From Gimesia chilikensis (GTDB lineage Bacteria; Planctomycetota; Planctomycetia; Planctomycetales; Planctomycetaceae): a stretch of 64,000 nt of DNA. The position numbers and the translations under genes were made by a program. Under the pieces are notes generated by a model, which saw only the letters and a list, made by a program, of their open reading frames with translations, made no database searches and was not told where the DNA came from. The stretch lies in NCBI RefSeq assembly GCF_007744075.1, contig NZ_CP036266.1, positions 1,637,001 through 1,701,000 of the forward strand. Reading direction: 5' to 3'. The stretch's first letter is position 1, and the number at the start of each line of letters is the position of its first letter. Shown here in pieces: positions 57,039 to 64,000 of this stretch.

Positions 57039-58244
57039 TCAGGAGCGGGCAGTCTTTTTTCCATTAAACAGAAACCGCAGGACCGGGATCCTTAAAATCA
57101 GAAAATGGTGCAGAGAGAGTGTGACCGCAAACGTGGCGATTTCCACTGCCAGAAATTTGTAACCGATGGCAATCGTGGAACTAAGCAACAGATACCCAAA
57201 GATCACCACGCAGATATGGTGGAACAGGTAGATCGAATAGGAAGCATCTGAGAGATAGCGGAAAACACGCGAGTCCCGGTTCATGAACCGGTAAAACAGA
57301 ACATAACAGATATGACTGGCGAGGGCACAAATGACGCCGAAGGAATAGATGCGGAGCAGGCTTTCTGTATTAAAACCATGGGCATTCTCTTCCAGGTAAT
57401 GCACGAGAACCGCCAGAGGCAGCATGCCCCACTCCCAGCGGGCGATACGATGGAATTCGTCCTGGAGTGTTTTGTCCTTGAATAACCAGAGTCCCAGCAG
57501 GAAGTAGGGGAGGAAGGTGATGAAGTCTTCCAGATTCAACAGCCCACAGCAGAGGGAGCCGTGAAAGATATTCGGAGCGATTTTGGCAGCAACATTCCAC
57601 ACGAGATCGGCGCAGGGGATCAGCAGCAGGAAATAACAGTTTTTACGAATACCAGCGACCAGCGGACGCATCTGCGTCCATTTCGGCAGATAGCCGGCGA
57701 GCAGAAACAGGCTGATCCCAACGGCGAAGAACTGGAGGAGCGTCAGCAGGAACCAGAGGTGTGAGACCCACTGTCCACTCAGCCAGAGTTGTGGCAGAAC
57801 CCGGGCCAGGAAGTGCCCCAACGACATCGGCTCGTGGTGCAGTACGGTCGTGCGGAAATAAAGCTCCAGCGTATTGACGATCAACGCTGTGCTTAACAGG
57901 GGGACGACAATGCGAACGAGCCGGACCTGGGTAAAGACTTTAATCCCGTATTTCTGCAGGCTCATCATCGAGAAAAAGCCGGCAATGATGAAGAACGTTG
58001 GCATCCGGAATACGTGTATGACCGAATCGAGCAGCGAAAAGAAGATCGAGTTATGGGAATCTGAGACGATCCAGTGATCTGTGGCAGAGTAAATCAATGC
58101 CCCATGCAGGACGACTCCCAGCATCATCAGGATGGATCGCATGGAGTCCATATAGTAAAAACGGGGTGCTGAGGACCGCGACGAATCAGATGCCGTGCAT
58201 ACTTCGACCGGTTCCACCGCGCTGAGAACAGAGGGTGAGTTCAT
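57039..58244 (-). CDS. Acyltransferase-3 family integral membrane protein
   Basis: A roughly 400-residue protein with about ten membrane helices. It begins, after a short polar lead, with RFYYMDSMRSILMMLGVVLHGALIY, the family's first helix with its Arg and catalytic-type His (VLHG). Members (OafA/YrhL/Wzy-like) transfer acyl groups to sugars, lipids or antibiotics. I prefer the ATG at 58244, with AGGT upstream. The frame is open another 109 codons, but that part is rich in Ser/Pro/Arg and unlike the family. A divergent ferrochelatase gene lies beyond. Confidence 0.82.
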   Translation of the reverse strand: MNSPSVLSAVEPVEVCTASDSSRSSAPRFYYMDSMRSILMMLGVVLHGALIYSATDHWIVSDSHNSIFFSLLDSVIHVFRMPTFFIIAGFFSMMSLQKYGIKVFTQVRLVRIVVPLLSTALIVNTLELYFRTTVLHHEPMSLGHFLARVLPQLWLSGQWVSHLWFLLTLLQFFAVGISLFLLAGYLPKWTQMRPLVAGIRKNCYFLLLIPCADLVWNVAAKIAPNIFHGSLCCGLLNLEDFITFLPYFLLGLWLFKDKTLQDEFHRIARWEWGMLPLAVLVHYLEENAHGFNTESLLRIYSFGVICALASHICYVLFYRFMNRDSRVFRYLSDASYSIYLFHHICVVIFGYLLLSSTIAIGYKFLAVEIATFAVTLSLHHFLILRIPVLRFLFNGKKTARS

Positions 58245-58695
58245 CCAGGAGTACCTGTTATGGTTTTGAACAGTTTGTGATACGCGGCGGGTATGCTTAT
58301 ATATATCCATCGAAGTTGATGTAGAGCGAGTAATTTTCTGTGGCAGCAGGGAAATACTCAGGCTGCTACCCACAGTTGATCTACTATCCGGCAGAATCGA
58401 AATATTGGGCAGACCGCTCCTGAGTGATGTGCGATTTTGTTGCCAAAAAGCAACAGGGAATTCAGCTGGATGAAAATCGGGAAGCGGCATGCTGGGGACA
58501 GCGGAATGAACTGGAGAGAGGGACAAAACAGGGAGAGTCGAGACAATTCTTGTGGGAACGGGAGTAGTCATCTGATGCAGGCTGACTACAACGGAGAGAA
58601 GTTGCTATGATGAGATTGATAGCAGGAAAGACAGGCCATCGGTTCAGCAGCGACCGATGAGTGATTAGCCAACCAGACCAGTAGAGACATCCTGA
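58245..58695. other. Intergenic region between acyltransferase and hemH
   Basis: About 450 bp with divergent promoter regions. The minus-strand frame of the acyltransferase is open here to 58571, but the sequence is low in protein character. I see no RNA gene and no clear operator. Confidence 0.45.
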
Positions 58696-59718
58696 ATGAA
58701 TAACGAATATGACGCGATTCTGGTAGTTTCCTTCGGGGGGCCGGAAGGGCCTGACGATGTGATTCCCTTTCTGGAAAATGTGCTCAGGGGCAAGAATGTC
58801 CCCCGGGAGCGGATGCTGGAGGTCGCGGAGCATTACCAGCAATTCGGTGGCGTGAGTCCGATCAACGGACAGAATCGTGCCCTGATCGCGGCACTCGAAG
58901 AGGAACTGGCTGCGAACGGGCCTAAACTCCCCATCTACTGGGGAAACCGGAACTGGCATCCGCTGCTGACGGATACGCTGGAACAGATGAAACAGGATGG
59001 CATTCAGCGGGCTCTGGGCTTCTTCACCTCGGCATTCAGCTCGTATTCGGGCTGTCGGCAGTACCGGGAAGATATCCAGCGGGCTCAGGAAGCGGTTGGG
59101 GATGGGGCTCCCGAAGTCGATAAGCTGCGGATGTTCTTTAATCATCCCGGATTTATCGAGGCCACCGTTGATCGCGCCCGGGAAGCACTGGCCGAGATCC
59201 CGGAAGAACGCCGGGAACAGGCGACAATACTGTTTTCTGCACACAGTATCCCTCTCGCGATGGCTGCGGGCTGTCGCTATGAAACCCAGCTGAAAGACGC
59301 TGCTCAGCTGGTGAGTGAACGATTGGGAACGCACCCCTGGCACCTGGTATACCAGAGCCGCAGTGGTCCGCCACATCAACCCTGGCTGGAACCCGATATC
59401 TGTGATTTCATCACCGAGCTGGGGCAGCAGGGAGAGGTTCAGGATGTCGTTATTATTCCGATCGGCTTTGTTTCCGACCACATGGAAGTGCTGTTCGATC
59501 TGGACACAGAGGCGAAACAGGTCGGCAGTGAAGTCGGCATCCATGTCGCCCGGGCAAAAACAGTGGGAGTCCATCCCCGCTTTATCACCATGATTCGCGA
59601 ATTGATCGAGGAACGCATCAGCGGTACAGATGAGCGACCCGCTTTGGGACCATTGGGGCCGAACCATGATGTCTGTCCGGTGGACTGTTGTCTCAGGGTG
59701 ACCGAAATCAAACGTTGA
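58696..59718 (+). CDS. hemH: Ferrochelatase, actinobacterial-like with probable [2Fe-2S] cysteines
   Basis: HemH inserts Fe2+ into a porphyrin at the end of haem synthesis. The 340-residue protein has the active-site His H183 (LFSAHSIPL) and Glu E264 (SDHMEVLFD), plus FGGPEGPDDV and SSYSGCRQY. The block YQSRSGPPHQPWLEPD resembles actinobacterial coproporphyrin ferrochelatases. Four cysteines, C120 and C327, C331, C332 in HDVCPVDCC, match the pattern of the [2Fe-2S] ligands of the Mycobacterium enzyme. The haem-binding exported proteins elsewhere in the window would need its product. The substrate (proto- or coproporphyrin) is not decided by sequence alone. Confidence 0.93.
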   Translation: MNNEYDAILVVSFGGPEGPDDVIPFLENVLRGKNVPRERMLEVAEHYQQFGGVSPINGQNRALIAALEEELAANGPKLPIYWGNRNWHPLLTDTLEQMKQDGIQRALGFFTSAFSSYSGCRQYREDIQRAQEAVGDGAPEVDKLRMFFNHPGFIEATVDRAREALAEIPEERREQATILFSAHSIPLAMAAGCRYETQLKDAAQLVSERLGTHPWHLVYQSRSGPPHQPWLEPDICDFITELGQQGEVQDVVIIPIGFVSDHMEVLFDLDTEAKQVGSEVGIHVARAKTVGVHPRFITMIRELIEERISGTDERPALGPLGPNHDVCPVDCCLRVTEIKR

Positions 59719-59974
59719 TCTCAGCTTGAAGCGAATGAGACAGTTGGTTTTCTCTGAATGTGTACAGAAGAATTCTGAATTCCTGCAGCATCCATGCTGG
59801 ACTGAGCTTGTCAAAGCCTCATTCGTGAGAAATACTTAGCAATTGTTAGTTACGAGTTGGAGCGCCCACCCTGCCGAGGTCTATTCCAGACATCCTGCCA
59901 GGCAGACTCACTTACCGATTTATCAATCCAGTTGTTATTGAACTGTCTTGTCCTACCGAGTTACAGGAGTTTGA

Positions 59975-60904
59975 ATGTCTACGTCTCCCAAGCGAGGATT
60001 TACCCTCATTGAGTTGTTGGTTGTAATCGCTATTATTGCGATTCTCATCGCACTGTTGTTGCCCGCTGTGCAACAGGCACGTGAAGCGGCCCGCCGGTCG
60101 ACCTGTAAGAATAATCTGAAGCAGATCGGTATCGCACTGCACAACTATCACGATACGCATCGCCTGTTTCCTTACGGTCATATGGAAGTCAGGACCGGAA
60201 ACTACAATTCATCTGCTCCTTACGGCACTTATCACTGGCGTGATACCTGGGCACATCAGATTCTGCCCTTTGTAGACCAGGCCCCGTTATACAATAAGTA
60301 CTCCGCTAATACGGCAAGCCACGTGCATCTGGTGACGGACCCGGAAATTTATAAAGCCGTGGTTCCAGTCTACCTGTGCCCCTCGGATCCTTCCACTCCG
60401 GGAAATGCCGATTCTTTGGGGCGTTCGCAGGGTAGTTATATCGGTTGCGCAGGCAATGAGGCGACGACAACAGGGGCCAACCTGAATGGAGTATTCTCTG
60501 ATAACTCGAATACTAAGATTCGTGACCTGAAGGATGGCTCTTCGAATACGATTATGGTTTCGGAGATCATCATTCGCGGAAACACTGCTTCGACAACCTA
60601 CTGGGGTTGCCCGGGATGTTACGGTATCGGTGGTGCTCACGGTGAGATGACTTTCACAACCCGCGAGACCCCCAATACACCGGTTGCCGACCAGAACTAT
60701 GCCTGTAAGTCAACCACATTCCCACATTCGCCTTGCGTCGTGAATACCGGGACCAAGTATAACTTTGCCCGCAGCTATCATGTGGGGGGCGTGCATGCTC
60801 TGCTGGCCGATGGGGCCGTGCGGTTCATCTCTTCCAACATTGACCGTGGGACCTTCCAGAACCTCGGGAACAAAAAAGATGGTCAGGTTTTGGGCGAGTT
60901 TTAA
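59975..60904 (+). CDS. DUF1559 protein with type IV pilin-like N-terminus (second copy)
   Basis: A 309-residue protein with prepilin-type leader and helix ([35 protein letters not shown]), [16 protein letters not shown], and a C-terminal [22 protein letters not shown]. The first 60 residues are almost identical to the copy at 37698, while the rest diverges strongly. The ATG follows ACAGGAGTTTGA. It stands alone, with no sigma or lipoprotein partner, and ends at a strong bidirectional terminator. Confidence 0.93.
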   Translation: MSTSPKRGFTLIELLVVIAIIAILIALLLPAVQQAREAARRSTCKNNLKQIGIALHNYHDTHRLFPYGHMEVRTGNYNSSAPYGTYHWRDTWAHQILPFVDQAPLYNKYSANTASHVHLVTDPEIYKAVVPVYLCPSDPSTPGNADSLGRSQGSYIGCAGNEATTTGANLNGVFSDNSNTKIRDLKDGSSNTIMVSEIIIRGNTASTTYWGCPGCYGIGGAHGEMTFTTRETPNTPVADQNYACKSTTFPHSPCVVNTGTKYNFARSYHVGGVHALLADGAVRFISSNIDRGTFQNLGNKKDGQVLGEF

Positions 60905-60942
60905 GCTCCTTTGCTCTGAGTATTCACTGACAATCGTGACAC

Positions 60943-60984
60943 AAAAAAACAGCACCGCCGGCGAAATGCCTGCGGTGCTGTTTG
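60943..60984. terminator. Bidirectional terminator between DUF1559 and csp
   Basis: AAACAGCACCGC, a loop with GGC/GCC pairing and GCGGTGCTGTTT form the stem. On the minus strand it is followed by TTTTTTTGTG, giving a strong intrinsic terminator for the cold-shock gene; on plus it ends the DUF1559 gene. Confidence 0.88.
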
Positions 60985-61023
60985 TCATTTGAATGAGGCT
61001 TTCGTCTCAGTCTTCAGACTGTT

Positions 61024-61239
<216 letters not shown>

Positions 61240-61343
61240 TTAAAAAATGTTACAATCCGGGAGAGGTGAAACATTCGCGTCCCCAGACTGCAAGAGTGTT
61301 CGAGTTGATTCAGGCTGTCGTCGTCTAATTAACGGGCCTGGAG

Positions 61344-61511
61344 TTATTCTGAATCATTCAGGAATTCAGATTCGTTATCCGGTAGGAGAACCGGAGAACT
61401 TAACGGACCACTTTGCTTCAATTGATTCCGGCGTACCCGTTTGGCTTCTGCTTTCGCTTTTTTCTCTGCTTCTCGTTGACGCTTGGCATAAGTGTTCCTG
61501 TTTTTAGCGAT
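61344..61511 (-). CDS. Tiny basic, charged protein (55 residues, probable ATC start)
   Basis: This small frame reads IAKNRNTYAKRQREAEKKAK, then AEAKRVRRNQLKQ and a short acidic tail ending at TAA (61344-61346). The Lys/Arg/Glu-rich pattern and a very good ribosome site (AAGGAG, seven bases before the ATC at 61511; ATT at 61514 is four bases away) argue for a real gene. No ATG, GTG or TTG starts this frame. Similar small RNA-binding-like basic proteins accompany cold-shock genes in other bacteria, as far as I recall. It lies 54 bp after the helicase and 122 bp before csp, probably in one transcript. Confidence 0.65.
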   Translation of the reverse strand: MAKNRNTYAKRQREAEKKAKAEAKRVRRNQLKQSGPLSSPVLLPDNESEFLNDSE

Positions 61512-61565
61512 AATGTATCTCCTTGAAATTGAAAATGAAACGCTGCACCTGCAAGAGGCAAGTGA

Positions 61566-62912
<1,347 letters not shown>

Positions 62913-63586
62913 TGGTTTTCCTTAGGGAAATGTTGCAGGCCCGTCGGTGTGTTGTGCAAGTGAATCTGTGGTTGGCAGTATTCAATCAAGGGCAGGGCCT
63001 GTTTTAGTCTAATGTTAGACCGAATGTATTTTAAAGGGGCTGCAGGTGATGTTCCGTGGGAGGAGATCAGCTGAACCGGTCGGCGACAGTGCAAATCGAC
63101 GGGACTTGCTGGAGAGCGGAGGAAAATACCTGGCTCTTCCAGTTTCGCTCAGGTTAGGCGGGTTGGGACCAGCGGTACCAAAAGCAAACGTCGCTTCTGT
63201 GGGAACTCCGGACAAACAAGAAAATCACGGAATTCAATGCGTCCACAACGACGCGGCAGCTTTCGACAGCGGTCAACACAACCGAGGTTGGCAGCAGGAG
63301 TGTGCGACGGGTAAGCTCGCACAGTAGAGAGGGTTACAAGAGGTTCCAGCTCTGTATTAAGACCCTCACAGGTCAGAAAACGAATCTATTTCTGTAGATC
63401 GTTACTCGCTTTGTTCTGACCAGGGTGACATGGTTGTTCCCTCAGTTCATTCGAGAGAAGCACCTTGAAGTCACGCAGAAGTATACCCTGTCTGGATCTC
63501 TTTGCCTAGAGGGATTCTTGAGAATCCCAGAATCAAGTAAAACTAAATATGTGGGGAAACAGGCAAGTTGACACCGACTTTAGCGA
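62913..63586 (-). other. Long region upstream of the helicase, possible structured leader
   Basis: About 670 bp with no convincing gene. Frames at 63046-63327 (plus) and 63015-63215 (minus) have no ribosome site or family motif. Hairpins seen include TGTGCGA/TCGCACA (63301-63323) and the near-palindrome GGGATTCTTGAGAATCCC (63511-63528). Cold-shock mRNAs often have long structured leaders, so part of this may be the 5' leader of the helicase transcript. I compared it by eye with RNase P, tmRNA and 6S cores and found no good match. Confidence 0.35.
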
Positions 63587-64000
63587 TCAGTCAATCATTT
63601 CTGCCTGTTGATCCTGTTCACCGGGCAGAACCGGCGGCCTGCTGAAGGGAGTCTTCCACATGCCAAGCAGGGTCTGCCACTGGGGCTGATCAAAGTGGGG
63701 TAAACCGAAGTCGATGGTCGTCAGGTCCAGGCGCATGCGGTAGGTACGGGCCAGTCGATCCCAGAGGGAGAAGATGGTGGAATAATTCGAGTTTGTTTCC
63801 TGCGGCAGCCGCGAGTGGTGAATTTTATGCATGTCTGGAGAGACAAACAGCCAGCGGTAGAAACGATCTACCCGTCCCAGCGAAATGTTCGCATGGTGCA
63901 GTTGCGTTGAGAGGAAAACCAGAATGCCATATAGAACGAGTTGCCAGGACTGCAGGCCCAGCAGTGGAATCAACATCAGACGCAGGAGAGTGGAAATTCC
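63587..64000 (-). CDS. Sterol desaturase / fatty-acid hydroxylase-family protein, C-terminal part
   Basis: The frame runs off the end of the window, so only the last 137 residues are seen. The histidine boxes of the membrane di-iron hydroxylase family are present: QLHHANIS and MHKIHHS, followed by NSNYSTIFSLWDRLARTYR. The last 45 residues form a cytoplasmic tail. The enzyme would hydroxylate or desaturate a lipid in the membrane. An ATG at 63976 is internal, since the frame continues upstream to the window edge. Confidence 0.85.
   Translation of the reverse strand, partial: GISTLLRLMLIPLLGLQSWQLVLYGILVFLSTQLHHANISLGRVDRFYRWLFVSPDMHKIHHSRLPQETNSNYSTIFSLWDRLARTYRMRLDLTTIDFGLPHFDQPQWQTLLGMWKTPFSRPPVLPGEQDQQAEMID

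Noticed and set aside
57039..58571. Long 510-codon version of the acyltransferase starting at 58571
   Set aside because: The first 109 residues are Ser/Pro-rich and unlike the family; the ATG at 58244 with AGGT upstream is better supported.
62913..63586. Possible RNase P, tmRNA or 6S RNA
   Set aside because: The helix TGTGCGA/TCGCACA recalls part of RNase P, but the conserved cores of these RNAs are not found by eye. A covariance search would settle it.

Overview
The window looks like a chromosomal segment from a planctomycete, most likely the Planctomycetaceae (a Gimesia-like organism; the genus is a guess). It carries two DUF1501 + DUF1549/DUF1553 pairs with planctomycete cytochrome-like CxxCH domains, two giant PVC-type haem-binding propeller/HEAT proteins, two DUF1559 pilin-like proteins, a DUF1080 protein and many secreted glycan-active enzymes. 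Start codons include ATG, GTG, TTG and probably ATC.

Layout. 1-5.4 kb: the tail of an unknown gene, a lone receiver protein, purA, a cluster of REP-like palindromic repeats, an IS110-family insertion sequence sitting inside one of those repeats, a short array of 22-bp repeats, and fucU. 5.6-10.4 kb: housekeeping genes (sucCD, ndk, carA, an ArsR-type regulator) separated by clear hairpin terminators. 10.7-25.8 kb: an SDR lacking the usual catalytic Tyr, an esterase/haem-protein pair, a SASA esterase, a DUF1549/1553-DUF1501 pair, rtcB and a GHL10 glycosidase. 26.0-37.1 kb: an AspT/YidE-type transporter with a probable ATC start, a GntR/LacI-type regulator leading an operon with an M14 peptidase and a sialidase-like protein, a divergent propeller protein with a palindromic operator between them, a Gfo/Idh/MocA dehydrogenase, an SDR and a Na/Pi cotransporter. 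37.1-40.9 kb: a minus-strand operon of ECF sigma factor, FecR-LamG membrane protein, DUF1559 pilin-like protein and lipoprotein. 41.1-53.8 kb: a GNAT protein, the second DUF1549/1553-DUF1501 pair, DUF1080, the second haem/HEAT protein, a CehA/McbA PHP hydrolase and an Asp-box sialidase. 54-64 kb: tRNA-Met(CAU), a Pmp3-like peptide, a CelD-type GNAT protein, lipoprotein MsrA, an acyltransferase-3, a ferrochelatase with extra cysteines, a second DUF1559 protein, a cold-shock group (csp, a tiny basic protein, an RhlE-type helicase) and the end of a sterol desaturase-like gene.

How it works together. Much of the accessory content is exported (Sec or Tat signals, lipoboxes) and fits capture and breakdown of polysaccharides: esterases, sialidase-like propellers, GHL10, DUF1080, haem-binding oxidoreductase-like proteins, and sugar dehydrogenases behind a sugar-type GntR/LacI regulator. 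No substrate can be assigned from sequence alone. The most striking structural finding is the IS110 element whose insertion point can be read to the base, because it splits a repeat that is intact about 200 bp away. Next are two genes whose best-supported start codon is ATC, and the sigma/FecR-LamG operon.
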